From: a virus
Length of the DNA: 64,000 bases
Strand: one strand, 5' to 3'
Virus record (IMG/VR): IMGVR_UViG_3300028859_000011
Location: 61,547 to 125,546 of that record
Shown here: positions 24,617 to 33,920 of the stretch, in pieces
Layout of the letters: every line of letters begins with the position of its first letter
Numbering within the stretch: position 1 is the stretch's first letter
Notes under the pieces: generated by a model
Databases searched by the model: none
Told to the model about the DNA's origin: nothing
What the model saw: the letters and a program-made list of their open reading frames with translations, nothing else
Program-made: the position numbers and the translations under genes

Positions 24617-25771
24617 TTACATATTAAATTTATTTGTATCTACGATAAACATATATTGTTTAAATTCTTTTTTAATTTCTGAATCTAATATGAAATTAGA
24701 ATTTAGTTTTTTTAACGCATCAGCTATCAAATCACCTTTTTCTTCTTCTGTACTATCATCATAACCGTTTTCTTTTACATATTCTTTTATATATCTTTTT
24801 TGAAATTCATATTCATCTGAAATATCATCATTATGCTCATCTTTATCTTCAAATATTTCAAAAAGTAACAATGTAAGATTATCTGAATCATTAAAATTAT
24901 CCATTAAATAATGTTGTATTTCTATGCTATTTGCAATTTGATATTTTATCCAATCAGATTTAGTATCATCATTTTCAAATTTTTTATAATTTTTTACAAG
25001 TTTATCATCATCTATATATGAACTAAAATTTTGATAAAATTTTTTAGGAGTCATATCTTTAATAAGTTCTGATAAATTATCTACACAATATATTTCTACT
25101 AATAGTTCGGTAAAATATCTACCTTCATATCTATCTCTGATCATTTCATCAAAAAAATCTACTTCATCAGTATATTCTTGTATTACATATTTTAATTGAT
25201 CTGAATCTAAATCATCTATCATATCAGAATCATATTCCACATCATTACTTTTTGCAATAATAGTATCATAACTAATTTCATCTCCATCTTCAACCAAAAT
25301 AAAAAAATTATTAGGTATTTCATATTCCTCAGTAGAATCACCTTCAGTTATTACAATTTTTCGTATATCATCATTTTCTATAATAGAAACTATTCCATCA
25401 TATTCAGTTTTTATAATTTTTTCACTATCATTATTTTCACAATAATATTCAATTATTTTATTCTCCATTTCTATAGTTAAATGATTTTCTATATAATCTT
25501 TAAATTCTTGATCATCAAAATCATCCATTGATGAATTATTAATTTCATTTTTTATAGTATCTTCAACATATTTATCACTATCAAAAACTCCAGATATTAT
25601 ATTTGGATCATTTGTTATTATATCAATAATATCACTCTCATTATAATTAGTCAAATAGTGTTCATCATAATAATTTGATATATAATCATTATCTAAAAAT
25701 TCATTTACTAATTCATATTTTGAGCTATCTGCACTCTCAAATAATTTAAATTTTTTAAAACTTACTATCAT
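24617..25771 (-). CDS. Large acidic capsid-tag protein with both tags, 384 residues
   Basis: Starts MIVSFKKFKLFESADSS (cut after LFE) and ends IVDTNKFNM. Strikingly rich in Asp and Glu (for example DEHNDDISDEYEF), so the mature protein is strongly acidic. T4 internal proteins are mostly basic, so an acidic one would be unusual and could be a DNA mimic or counter-charge. No enzyme motif seen. Confidence 0.7.
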   Translation of the reverse strand: MIVSFKKFKLFESADSSKYELVNEFLDNDYISNYYDEHYLTNYNESDIIDIITNDPNIISGVFDSDKYVEDTIKNEINNSSMDDFDDQEFKDYIENHLTIEMENKIIEYYCENNDSEKIIKTEYDGIVSIIENDDIRKIVITEGDSTEEYEIPNNFFILVEDGDEISYDTIIAKSNDVEYDSDMIDDLDSDQLKYVIQEYTDEVDFFDEMIRDRYEGRYFTELLVEIYCVDNLSELIKDMTPKKFYQNFSSYIDDDKLVKNYKKFENDDTKSDWIKYQIANSIEIQHYLMDNFNDSDNLTLLLFEIFEDKDEHNDDISDEYEFQKRYIKEYVKENGYDDSTEEEKGDLIADALKKLNSNFILDSEIKKEFKQYMFIVDTNKFNM

Positions 25772-25895
25772 ATTTTTTATTTTGTTATATCTTTAATTTT
25801 TATTATGATTAAATGCTATTTTAATAATATCTATTGATATTAATTATAATAGATGATGAAACTATTCATTATATAAATACAACTCTTAAAACTCA

Positions 25896-26720
25896 TTATA
25901 TGTTGAATTTACTGGTATCATTAATAATACTCCATTCATTATAGTATTCATCTGATAATAAATTAGAAAAATCATCTATTGTTTTATATAATTCATTTTT
26001 AAATATAAAGAATTTTTTCAATTCTTCAATTTTATATTCTCTATCTGCAATAAATTTTTTATTTTTATTTTTATCAATATTTTGTAAAAAAATATTAGAG
26101 TCAAATAAATATTCATTAAATATTATACTATATTTGAATAATTTTGTTCTTAAATTATAAAATTGATGAATAGATATAAAATTAGGTATTTTACCAGTAT
26201 ATACATTTTTAATATGTGCTGAATTAAAATTGATATTATCTATTTCAAAATAACCATAAGTATCTTTTGTAAAATTATTAGTTTTTCTAATGAGTTTATC
26301 AAAAACATCTACATAACGTGATTTTATTTTTGCACTATTAAAATATTTTGATATATTTTTATCTTTACTAATATATAACATAATATTATATAATTCTGAT
26401 GAATACATTTTATTTTGAATATCAGTTATTTCTGAATCATATTCTTTTAATATTCTATCATTTTCTTCTTCTTTAAATTTTTCACGTCCTATTTTTTTAA
26501 TATGATTTATTCGTTCTTTCTCTATAATATCTAATTTTTTTCTATATTCAGGATCAAATTCTTCATATTTTTGTTTAGCAATATTAAGTCCTTTGTTACC
26601 AATTAAATTTAAAAATTTAGTATATAACTCTGAATTCTCTTTTTTTACCTTATCTAAAAACTTAACATTTTCTTTATCTTGTAGTATATCAAATACTTTA
26701 AATTCAAATATTTTTTTCAT
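25896..26720 (-). CDS. Capsid-tag family protein with both tags, 274 residues
   Basis: Starts MKKIFEFKVFDILQDKEN and ends INDTSKFNI. Lys-rich and predominantly helical (a charged stretch around RKKLDIIEKERINHIKKIG suggests coiled coil). Function unknown. 124 bases separate it from the next gene of the operon, with no clear signal in that gap. Confidence 0.7.
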   Translation of the reverse strand: MKKIFEFKVFDILQDKENVKFLDKVKKENSELYTKFLNLIGNKGLNIAKQKYEEFDPEYRKKLDIIEKERINHIKKIGREKFKEEENDRILKEYDSEITDIQNKMYSSELYNIMLYISKDKNISKYFNSAKIKSRYVDVFDKLIRKTNNFTKDTYGYFEIDNINFNSAHIKNVYTGKIPNFISIHQFYNLRTKLFKYSIIFNEYLFDSNIFLQNIDKNKNKKFIADREYKIEELKKFFIFKNELYKTIDDFSNLLSDEYYNEWSIINDTSKFNI

Positions 26721-26723
26721 TTA

Positions 26724-27062
26724 TTATAAATTAAAATTTTTAGTGTCATTAGTAAATTCTGGAACATTAAAATATTCAAGAAAAATTGGAAATCTATTAT
26801 AATTAACATTAAACTCTTGTAGATTTTCATTATCATCGAACATAAGAACTTTATGAATACATTCAATCGGCAAATAATTTAAGACATATTTATTTATTGC
26901 TGCTTCTGTATCACCATAATATCCAGAAACCTTATAATATACCCCTTTTTTAAAATTTATAACTTCATTAGTTGATTTTTTATGATAATTTTTTATGCAT
27001 ATTACATTATCATCTATTCTCCTCAAATCTGGATTATTATAATTTTCAAATATAGTTATCAT
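26724..27062 (-). CDS. Capsid-tag family protein with both tags, 112 residues
   Basis: Starts MITIFENYNNPDLRR (cut after IFE) and ends TNDTKNFNL. The segment IKNYHKKSTNEVINFKKGVY looks beta-rich. It overlaps the upstream gene by four bases. No known motif. Confidence 0.7.
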   Translation of the reverse strand: MITIFENYNNPDLRRIDDNVICIKNYHKKSTNEVINFKKGVYYKVSGYYGDTEAAINKYVLNYLPIECIHKVLMFDDNENLQEFNVNYNRFPIFLEYFNVPEFTNDTKNFNL

Positions 27063-27400
27063 AAATTAAATTTATTTGTATCTAATATTAAAAGATATTC
27101 TTTTTTTGCATCTTTAATATTATCATATGATGATTTAACATAAATTTCATAAATATATAATATATCAGTTAATTTACATTCAAAACTTAAATCATCTGGA
27201 TTCCACATATAAATTTCAAGATTAACACTATAATATGAATTAACACTAATAAATTTAGCAAGATAATAATCTTCTTTATATTTAAATATTACATATTTAT
27301 CATAATATTTTTTATAGTCCAATGCTTTTTTAGCCATCTTTTCATTACATTTTTTTATTGAATCTTCAATAGTATTTTCAAAATGTTTAATATACTTCAT
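27059..27400 (-). CDS. Capsid-tag family protein with both tags, 113 residues
   Basis: Starts MKYIKHFENTIEDS (cut after HFE) and ends ILDTNKFNL. Tyr- and Lys-rich beta-type body. It is the first gene of the 24.0-27.4 kb operon and is preceded at the usual distance by the TTTATATATAA-type motif. Confidence 0.7.
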   Translation of the reverse strand: MKYIKHFENTIEDSIKKCNEKMAKKALDYKKYYDKYVIFKYKEDYYLAKFISVNSYYSVNLEIYMWNPDDLSFECKLTDILYIYEIYVKSSYDNIKDAKKEYLLILDTNKFNL

Positions 27401-27414
27401 TTAATATAAATATA

Positions 27415-27433
27415 ATTTATAATATATATAAAA
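27415..27433 (-). promoter_or_regulatory. Candidate late-type promoter motif
   Basis: The minus strand reads TTTTATATATATTATAAAT, ending 15 bases before the start codon at 27400. Confidence 0.45.
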
Positions 27434-27532
27434 ATAAAATAACGCAAACTTTTATAATTATTATTTATATAATAAATAAAAAAATATGCAAACAGTTTGT
27501 TTTTAATTCATCAGATAAAACTACTATTTTAT

Positions 27533-27667
27533 ATGAAGGTTAGATTAGGTTATTATGAAATAATGCAAAAAAAAGAAATATCTAATTATAGCAATGGAAA
27601 AAATGTTACGTTTTCAGTGGCCAGATTACCTATTTCTAATACCAATATGATAATAAAAAATGAATAA
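27533..27667 (+). CDS. Possible short gene or gene fragment, 44 residues
   Basis: The only sign of coding in the 27401-27698 gap. The frame starts MKVRLGYYEIMQKKEISNYS. A matching upstream piece lies in another frame (KQFVFNSSDKTTILYEG, from about 27487), so this may be the end of a frameshifted gene. There is no promoter or neighbour on this strand. The rest of the gap is AT-rich sequence without visible structure apart from the promoter motif at 27415. Confidence 0.3.
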   Translation: MKVRLGYYEIMQKKEISNYSNGKNVTFSVARLPISNTNMIIKNE

Positions 27668-27698
27668 ATATTATATAAATATTATATAAATATTATAT

Positions 27699-28283
27699 TT
27701 ATAAATTAAAAATATTTGCATCTCTTTTCATTTCCCATTCTTCTTTATATTGCGGAAATCTATCTGTTATATATTTTTCAATATTATCAATAAACTCATT
27801 TTTATGATCATTAATTTTTTTATATTTCATAATATAATCATAAAAATTTTCATCGTAATTATTTTTTTTATCAAGATTAAATCCATGACTTAAAAATTTA
27901 TTTAATATTATAATAAATGTTCCTGAATCATAAATATATTGTACATAATATACTAATGCTGAATTATCATTAATATCTCTAATATTAACATCTGCTTTTG
28001 CATTTAATAATTTATTAATAACTAATAATGTAGACGCCATCATTAATGCTGTCATTTTGTGCTTATCAGTAGCATTAACATCAGCATTTCCTTCTATTAA
28101 TGCATCAACAACAAATGGAAATTTAATAGCGTGCATTAATGCTGTTCTACCATCAGAATCTTTCATATTAATTTCAACATTTTCTTTTATCGCTTGCTTT
28201 ACCGCATTTGTATTTCCTCTTTTTGCTGCTGATATAAAAGGATGCTCTTTTACTGATTTTTCAAATAATTTTAAATATTTCAT
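27699..28283 (-). CDS. Ankyrin-repeat protein with both tags, 194 residues
   Basis: Tag MKYLKLFEKSVKE, then ankyrin repeats: FISAAKRGNTNAVKQAIKE, GRTALMHAIKFPFVVDALIE, TALMMASTLLVINKLLNAKA. It ends KRDANIFNL. Same design as the ankyrin protein at 18290, from a different operon. Likely packaged with the virion and able to bind a host or phage protein; partner unknown. Confidence 0.8.
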   Translation of the reverse strand: MKYLKLFEKSVKEHPFISAAKRGNTNAVKQAIKENVEINMKDSDGRTALMHAIKFPFVVDALIEGNADVNATDKHKMTALMMASTLLVINKLLNAKADVNIRDINDNSALVYYVQYIYDSGTFIIILNKFLSHGFNLDKKNNYDENFYDYIMKYKKINDHKNEFIDNIEKYITDRFPQYKEEWEMKRDANIFNL

Positions 28284-28302
28284 TTTTAATATTTGATTTT
28301 TT

Positions 28303-28328
28303 TATTATAAACTATATATAATTTTTTT
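28303..28328 (-). promoter_or_regulatory. Candidate late-type promoter motif
   Basis: The minus strand reads AATTATATATAGTTTATAA, about 20 bases before the start codon at 28283. Confidence 0.4.
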
Positions 28329-28336
28329 AAAAAATA

Positions 28337-28362
28337 AAAAATCCTGATTTCTCAGGATTTTT
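28337..28362 (-). terminator. Terminator of the VWA/MoxR operon
   Basis: An 11-bp stem (28337-28347 with 28352-28362) just beyond the stop at 28367, with a T tract on the minus strand. Confidence 0.8.
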
Positions 28363-28366
28363 ATTT

Positions 28367-29863
28367 TTATTTGTCTATAAACAATTTATTATCAGGTGGC
28401 CATTGTATATCTGGAGCTTCTTGCGCTTCAGTAATTACCCATAATATTTTATCATAATATTTAGGAATTTGATATTTAAATTTATTTGGTGGAACACCAT
28501 GAGAATCTGTAAAATATATAACAAACGAAGGAACTGTTCCTTTTTTAATCATATTATTTTCAATCCATTGAAACGGCGGAATAAAACTTGTTCCTCCTCC
28601 ACCTATTGCTTTAAAATGTTTAGCAAGAATTTCTTTAAATTTACCTTCATTCATAGAATCTCCACTCTTTGTTTTAAGATCTATTTTTTCTATTCCTTTT
28701 ATATCAGCATCACACCATATAATTATAGCTTCTTCTATTTTTTTTGAACCAAAAATACCATAAATTTCTGCTGCAAATTTACCAAGTGTATCATCTCCAA
28801 TTGAGCCAGATGTATCAACACATAATACAATTTTTCTAAATCCACTATCCTTAGGAAATTTTAATCCTGGTAAATACATTGGATCATCTTGACCTATAAA
28901 TCTCTTATTAAAATAACCATATTTAGGATTACTAGCAAAGCATTTATTCATAAATTTAATTAATGTCGCTTTCCAATTAACTTTTGGTTTACCAATTTTA
29001 TTAAACCATCTATTCAATGTTGCTGAACCAGTTCCTTGATTTTTACTTTTAGCATCATTTAATATCTTACCCCATTCTCTAGCTAAATCTGTAACATCTT
29101 CTACTTTTGCTAATTCATCATTACCTTCAAATAATGTTGGTCCTTTTTTATCAGTTAAACTACCTGGCTCTCTTAAATCATTTGTTCCTGGTATTGAACC
29201 TCCTCCATCTCCTCCTGGACCTCCTCCATCTCCTCCTGGACCTCCTTCATCTCCTCCTGGACCTCCTCCTGGACCTCCTCCATCTCCTCCTGGACCTCCT
29301 CCATCTCCTCCTTTTTTAGGTTTTTTAGGATTATTTTTTTCTTCTGTTTCAAGAATCACATAAATTTGTTCAGCACTCATACCTCTATATTTTTCATCTA
29401 ATAAAATATTTTGTGGTACACTCAATATATTAACAACAGATGCTGCACCTTCAGGCTTTTCTTTACTCATATCAGCTATTTGAATATTAATAGCATAATC
29501 AGTTGCTTGATTCCACAATGAATGATCTCTATCTCCTTGTCTTAAAAAGTGAAGATTTGCGTTATGCATAACTTCATGTATCAGCACAAATGCTACTTCC
29601 TCAGTATTTCTTAATACTTCATTTACAAATTTAGGACTATATAAAATACTTTTACCATCAGTTGCCATAGTGTCAATTCCACTATTTGGAGATGCTTCTG
29701 CGATAGTCAATTGAAAAAATAAATCAGCAAAGAAATTATAATACGACATAGTAGATGCTAATGCTGCTCTAACTCTACCTTTTGCTAATTTATTTAAATT
29801 TGGATCATTTAAATCTTCATTTGTACTTAATAAATTAAATATGTTAAATTTTTTTATCATCAT
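28367..29863 (-). CDS. Metallopeptidase-VWA protein (DUF2201/COG3864-like)
   Basis: Start chosen at the MM pair (29863/29860) because MIKKFNIFNLLSTNE then gives the block's N-terminal tag; a longer frame reaches back to 29914 inside the upstream gene. The N-terminal half has the zinc-peptidase helix LIHEVMHNANLH (HExxH). A Gly/Pro/Asp linker follows (repeats of GGDGGGPGG), then a VWA domain with MIDAS motif CVDTSGSIGDD. Such proteins pair with MoxR AAA+ ATPases, and two lie directly upstream. In bacteria the pair remodels or activates partner proteins. No KFN tail. Confidence 0.85.
   Translation of the reverse strand: MMIKKFNIFNLLSTNEDLNDPNLNKLAKGRVRAALASTMSYYNFFADLFFQLTIAEASPNSGIDTMATDGKSILYSPKFVNEVLRNTEEVAFVLIHEVMHNANLHFLRQGDRDHSLWNQATDYAINIQIADMSKEKPEGAASVVNILSVPQNILLDEKYRGMSAEQIYVILETEEKNNPKKPKKGGDGGGPGGDGGGPGGGPGGDEGGPGGDGGGPGGDGGGSIPGTNDLREPGSLTDKKGPTLFEGNDELAKVEDVTDLAREWGKILNDAKSKNQGTGSATLNRWFNKIGKPKVNWKATLIKFMNKCFASNPKYGYFNKRFIGQDDPMYLPGLKFPKDSGFRKIVLCVDTSGSIGDDTLGKFAAEIYGIFGSKKIEEAIIIWCDADIKGIEKIDLKTKSGDSMNEGKFKEILAKHFKAIGGGGTSFIPPFQWIENNMIKKGTVPSFVIYFTDSHGVPPNKFKYQIPKYYDKILWVITEAQEAPDIQWPPDNKLFIDK
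29195..29315 (-). repeat. Gly-rich linker minisatellite
   Basis: Imperfect repeats of CTCCTCCTGGACCTCCTCCA and close variants encode the Gly/Pro/Asp linker between the peptidase and VWA domains. Confidence 0.75.
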
Positions 29864-29874
29864 TTTTATTTTTT

Positions 29875-31413
29875 TTATTTTCCTACCATAGTTTTTTGGA
29901 ATACAGAATGCCATTTTTTAGCAAATTCTGTCCATATAGGTAAATATTCTTTTTTAATATATGGATGAGCTTTTAAGAAATAAGATCCTATTGTTACAAT
30001 TGCCTCATTTTCTTTACCCATAGTAGCGAAATCATATACATTTTTTACTTCATCAGCAGTCAAATGTTTACCTTGTTTAAAAGTTGCAATAGCAATTGAA
30101 CAAGCTCTAATTTGGTCTTGTCTTGTAGGCCATTTTACTTTTTTAGATTCTGCATTACCATCATATATATCTTGAATATCTTTTTCACTAAAGAACTCTT
30201 GTAATTTCATATAATTAATAAAATCTAATGTAGGTTCTAATCCTACATATTTAGTGTATATTTTTTGAATTTGAGGATATGTTAATTTTTTAGACCAATC
30301 TTCACCTCTATAATTATATTCATCTTGTGAAGCCATTTCCCAAGATCTTGGAGATGCCCATACTGGACTACCAGATTCTAGATCTAATCTATGAAAGTAA
30401 TTAGGATGATATTGTAAATATGAAATAAGAAATGGATTAATATCTTTTTTAGTTAATGCCCATTTAACCCAATCATCAACAGTTGGAGTATAATTAACAT
30501 GAGCAAAACGATTCCACAAAATTGGATCATCAGTCAAATCAGTTGTATTTATATCATCTTTTCTATTACCTGCTGCAATAATAATCCATCTTGGAGGTAA
30601 ATCATAATCACCATGTTTACCACTTAATGCTAATGCTAATGATGCACTTAATACCATTTGTGGTGCTCTATTCATTTCATCAAAAAACATAATACCACCT
30701 TTTCCATTACCATCACTTGTAGGAAATATTGCTGGTAATTTAGAAACAGTTTGATTATTTTCAATTTTAGGAACTCCTCTAAAGTCAGTAGGTTCAATTT
30801 GGGATAAATGCCATTCTTGAACAACAATATCTAATTCTTTAGCTACCTGATGTAAAATTTCAGTTTTACCAATACCAGGAGCGCCCCAAATAAACAATGC
30901 ATGTGTTTTTTTTCTGGCAAATTCAGAGGTTCTTTCATAATTATCTTGTTCATGCTTAGTTGCTCTATGTAAATTCATATTATAAACTCTTTTGATTCTA
31001 TCTTTAAGCTCATCAACATTTATATTTCTCATTACTTCTTCATCACCACTTGGATATTTTAAAGTTACAAATGCTTCATCTACAGGCATTTCTTTTTTTA
31101 TTTTTTCTCCTTTTTCATCAAATCTTGAACGTATTTCATTTTCTATATCTTCTGCTGTAGGAACTTTAACACCAGATTTCATTCTATCAAAATAATTATT
31201 TGGAATAATCACTTCAACTACATCTCTAGTTTTACCATCTTCATCTACATATGTTGGAATTTCACCTTTTTCTTTTAAATATTTAGCATAATATAACCAT
31301 GAATTTTTACCAAATTTTTTATTGAAAAAATTAGATACCACATTCCATGCGTTTTTTAACACATTTTCATTTAATTTATATTCTTCAGAATAACTATCAT
31401 ATTTCTTTATCAT
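29875..31413 (-). CDS. MoxR-family AAA+ ATPase with N-terminal tag
   Basis: 512 residues. Tag MIKKYDSYSEEYKLNE (cut expected after LNE). A domain with FFNKKFGKNSWLYYAKYLKE is shared with the next paralogue. The AAA+ core has Walker A WGAPGIGKTE, Walker B GGIMFFDEMNRAP and sensor region IIIAAGNR, ending in a helical lid. MoxR ATPases act as chaperones for VWA proteins; the adjacent VWA/peptidase gene is the obvious partner. No KFN tail. Confidence 0.9.
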   Translation of the reverse strand: MIKKYDSYSEEYKLNENVLKNAWNVVSNFFNKKFGKNSWLYYAKYLKEKGEIPTYVDEDGKTRDVVEVIIPNNYFDRMKSGVKVPTAEDIENEIRSRFDEKGEKIKKEMPVDEAFVTLKYPSGDEEVMRNINVDELKDRIKRVYNMNLHRATKHEQDNYERTSEFARKKTHALFIWGAPGIGKTEILHQVAKELDIVVQEWHLSQIEPTDFRGVPKIENNQTVSKLPAIFPTSDGNGKGGIMFFDEMNRAPQMVLSASLALALSGKHGDYDLPPRWIIIAAGNRKDDINTTDLTDDPILWNRFAHVNYTPTVDDWVKWALTKKDINPFLISYLQYHPNYFHRLDLESGSPVWASPRSWEMASQDEYNYRGEDWSKKLTYPQIQKIYTKYVGLEPTLDFINYMKLQEFFSEKDIQDIYDGNAESKKVKWPTRQDQIRACSIAIATFKQGKHLTADEVKNVYDFATMGKENEAIVTIGSYFLKAHPYIKKEYLPIWTEFAKKWHSVFQKTMVGK

Positions 31414-31459
31414 TTTATTTTTTTTATTTTTTTATAATTTATTATTTTAGGTTTTTTAA

Positions 31460-32878
31460 TTATTCTGGTGTTCCCTTCTTTTTTCTTCTTTCTTCATCTT
31501 TCTTTCTTTCTTCTTCACGTTCTTTCTCATCTATTTTTTGCAACCAGTTAACAAATGCGGTAGCACTTGCATATCCAACAAAATCTTCATATATATTTTT
31601 TACTTCATTATATGGTAATTTATTTTTCCAATCAAATCCTCTTTCAAAATAATCTTCTTCTGATGCCATCTCCCAAGTTCTTGGAGATGTCCAATTTGGA
31701 GCTTGACTAACAGTATTTAATCTATGATAATATTCTGGATTTTCAGTAATAAATTGTATAAGTTTAGGATTAACTGATTTTATATTTTTTGCATATCCAA
31801 TCCAATCAGAAGGTCTTGGAGAAAAATTAATATGCTGAAATCTATTCCATAAAATTTTATCATCAGTTAAATCACCTGTACTTAAATCTGATCCTCTATT
31901 ACCTGCAGCAATAACTATCCAATATTGAGGTAATTCATAAGTACCATGTTTACCACTTAATGCTAATGATAATGATGCATCAAGTACCATTTGTGGTGCT
32001 CTATTCATTTCATCAAAAAACATAATACCACCTTTTCCATTTTTACCATTACTGGTAGGAAAAATTGATGGTAATTTCCAAACTGTTCTTTCATCTTTTG
32101 AATCATCAGATCCAATAATATTTTCAATTTTAGGAATTCCTCTAAAGTCAGTAGGCTCAATTTGTGATAAATGCCATTCTATTACGGCAATATCTAATTC
32201 TTTAGCTACCTGATGTAAAATTTCAGTTTTTCCAATTCCAGGTGCACCCCAAATAAATATCGCATTAGTTTTTTTTCTACCAAATTCATTAGATTTTTCT
32301 CCTTCTTCTTGATGCCTACCTGCTCTAAGAGCATTCATATTATAAAGTCTTTTTACTTCTTCTTTTAATTCAGCAACATCTTCATTAACTACATTTGGAT
32401 CTGGATGATCTAAACTTACAAAATCTTGATTATCATCAAGTAAACTTTCATTCAAATATATTTTTGTTAAACTTTCTTTAACTTTTTCTAATTCTTCTAT
32501 TTCATTATCAACTTTATTTTCTTCTTGATTTTCATCATCTTTAAGTCCAGGAATTTCATTTTCTTTTTCATCTTCAACTGTTTCATTATCAACAGGTTCA
32601 ACATCAGATTGAATTTGAGAATCTTCAATTTCTTTATCAGTTGGTATATCTGATATGTTAGCATATGTTGGAGGACATATTAATTCAATACCTTTTGGTA
32701 GTTTTCCTTTTTTCTGTAAATATAATGCATAATATATCCAAGCGTGTTTTCCAAAATGATTTTTGAAAAAAGAAATTACTTTATTAAAAATATCAGAAAA
32801 GACATTTTCATTGATTTTTGCACTTTCATTTGCTCTATATTCTTTAGAAAAATGATCATAATTTTTTAATGTTTTCAT
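31460..32878 (-). CDS. MoxR-family AAA+ ATPase paralogue with N-terminal tag
   Basis: 472 residues. Starts MKTLKNYDHFSKEYRANES with a likely cut after KINE, then the same HFGKHAWIYYALYLQKKG domain as its neighbour, an acidic insert (DNETVEDEKENEIPGLKDDE), Walker A WGAPGIGKTE, Walker B GGIMFFDEMNRAP and sensor VIAAGNR. The two ATPases may form a mixed ring. The C-terminus is highly charged. It is first in the operon, after the TTTATATATAA motif. Confidence 0.9.
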   Translation of the reverse strand: MKTLKNYDHFSKEYRANESAKINENVFSDIFNKVISFFKNHFGKHAWIYYALYLQKKGKLPKGIELICPPTYANISDIPTDKEIEDSQIQSDVEPVDNETVEDEKENEIPGLKDDENQEENKVDNEIEELEKVKESLTKIYLNESLLDDNQDFVSLDHPDPNVVNEDVAELKEEVKRLYNMNALRAGRHQEEGEKSNEFGRKKTNAIFIWGAPGIGKTEILHQVAKELDIAVIEWHLSQIEPTDFRGIPKIENIIGSDDSKDERTVWKLPSIFPTSNGKNGKGGIMFFDEMNRAPQMVLDASLSLALSGKHGTYELPQYWIVIAAGNRGSDLSTGDLTDDKILWNRFQHINFSPRPSDWIGYAKNIKSVNPKLIQFITENPEYYHRLNTVSQAPNWTSPRTWEMASEEDYFERGFDWKNKLPYNEVKNIYEDFVGYASATAFVNWLQKIDEKEREEERKKDEERRKKKGTPE

Positions 32879-32895
32879 TCTTTGAAATTATTTTT

Positions 32896-32913
32896 ATTTT
32901 ATATATAAATTTT
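32896..32913 (-). promoter_or_regulatory. Candidate late-type promoter motif
   Basis: The minus strand reads AAAATTTATATATAAAAT, 18 bases before the start codon of the upstream MoxR gene. Confidence 0.45.
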
Positions 32914-32939
32914 TCAATTTCCTTTTTTTATTCAAAAAT

Positions 32940-33599
32940 TTATATATTATTTTGTTTGCTCTCTGATGAATATTTTGCTTGTCTCCATCTAATATCATTC
33001 ATTGTACCCCAACCTGTTTTATATGAACCTCCATAAATTTTAGGATTAGTACCTGCAGCTATTTTTACGGCTTTTTCTTTGGCATTCATTAAATGCCACA
33101 ATTTTTCTCTTTCTGGTACATTTTCTGATCCTGTATAATCTTCAATAGAAACTAAATCTTCTACATCAAAATCTACATCAGAATTATAATAATCATCAAT
33201 ATCATTACTAAATTTAGTTTTTACTATTTCACCATCTTTTTTAACTACTTCGATTCTCCAATCATTATTAAAAATTTTAATATTTAATTCATTTTCAATT
33301 TTTCTAATTATTGATTTAAATAATAATATATTTGGATAAATCCAAAAAGATATAATTTTACTTTTAGTCCATAATCTTCCAGGATAACTCGGATTCTCTA
33401 CATCATAACCTGCATTAAAATGTGAATCTTGATAATCACCAAAATAAACATTTATTACATTTGTGTGATTATCATTAACTTCACAATAAAAAGGTTTAGA
33501 ATCTTTATCATCCATATCACATACTTTTTTACCATTCTCATCACGTATATAACTCGGATTTTCTTTTATTAATTTAAATTCTTTAAATTCTTTAATCAT
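32940..33599 (-). CDS. Unknown protein with N-terminal tag, 219 residues
   Basis: Starts MIKEFKEFKLIKENPSY (cut expected after IKE). Mixed alpha/beta body with several Trp residues (PGRLWTKSKIISFWIYPN) and an end GTMNDIRWRQAKYSSESKQ. No motif recognised. By its tag it belongs with the proposed internal head proteins; it lacks the KFN tail. Confidence 0.7.
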   Translation of the reverse strand: MIKEFKEFKLIKENPSYIRDENGKKVCDMDDKDSKPFYCEVNDNHTNVINVYFGDYQDSHFNAGYDVENPSYPGRLWTKSKIISFWIYPNILLFKSIIRKIENELNIKIFNNDWRIEVVKKDGEIVKTKFSNDIDDYYNSDVDFDVEDLVSIEDYTGSENVPEREKLWHLMNAKEKAVKIAAGTNPKIYGGSYKTGWGTMNDIRWRQAKYSSESKQNNI

Positions 33600-33608
33600 A
33601 ATTTCTAA

Positions 33609-33824
33609 TTATACTTTAATAGGCTTATCATATTTTACTGTTCTTGGATCAAAACTTGTATAAACTCCACATGGATAATACTCCTCAACAAAAAAATGTA
33701 AAGCTTGTAATAATGCATACTTACTTTTAACATAAGTATATATAACAGGAGCAACTCCTTTTTCTCCATGTTTTGATGCTACTTTATTCGAATATATAAA
33801 AGTAACATTAGTATATTTCCACAT
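33609..33824 (-). CDS. Unknown protein, 71 residues
   Basis: MWKYTNVTFIYSNKVASKHG and later FFVEEYYPCGVYTSFDP. Short alpha/beta protein without either tag. First gene of the minus block when read from its promoter side. Confidence 0.65.
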   Translation of the reverse strand: MWKYTNVTFIYSNKVASKHGEKGVAPVIYTYVKSKYALLQALHFFVEEYYPCGVYTSFDPRTVKYDKPIKV

Positions 33825-33838
33825 TGTAAAATAATTAT

Positions 33839-33860
33839 TTTTTCTATATATAAATTTACA
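33839..33860 (-). promoter_or_regulatory. Candidate late-type promoter motif
   Basis: The minus strand reads TAAATTTATATATAGAAAA, 15 bases before the start codon at 33824. Confidence 0.45.
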
Positions 33861-33920
33861 AAATGTTTTTTTATTTGAATTATTATCCTTATATTTACAT
33901 TAAATAAAAAATATAAATAT

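Noticed and set aside
29107-29319. Leucine/histidine-rich frame on the plus strand
   Set aside because: It is the complement of the Gly/Pro linker repeats in the VWA gene. It should not be confused with the genuine Leu-rich leader at 14453, which stands in free sequence behind a promoter.
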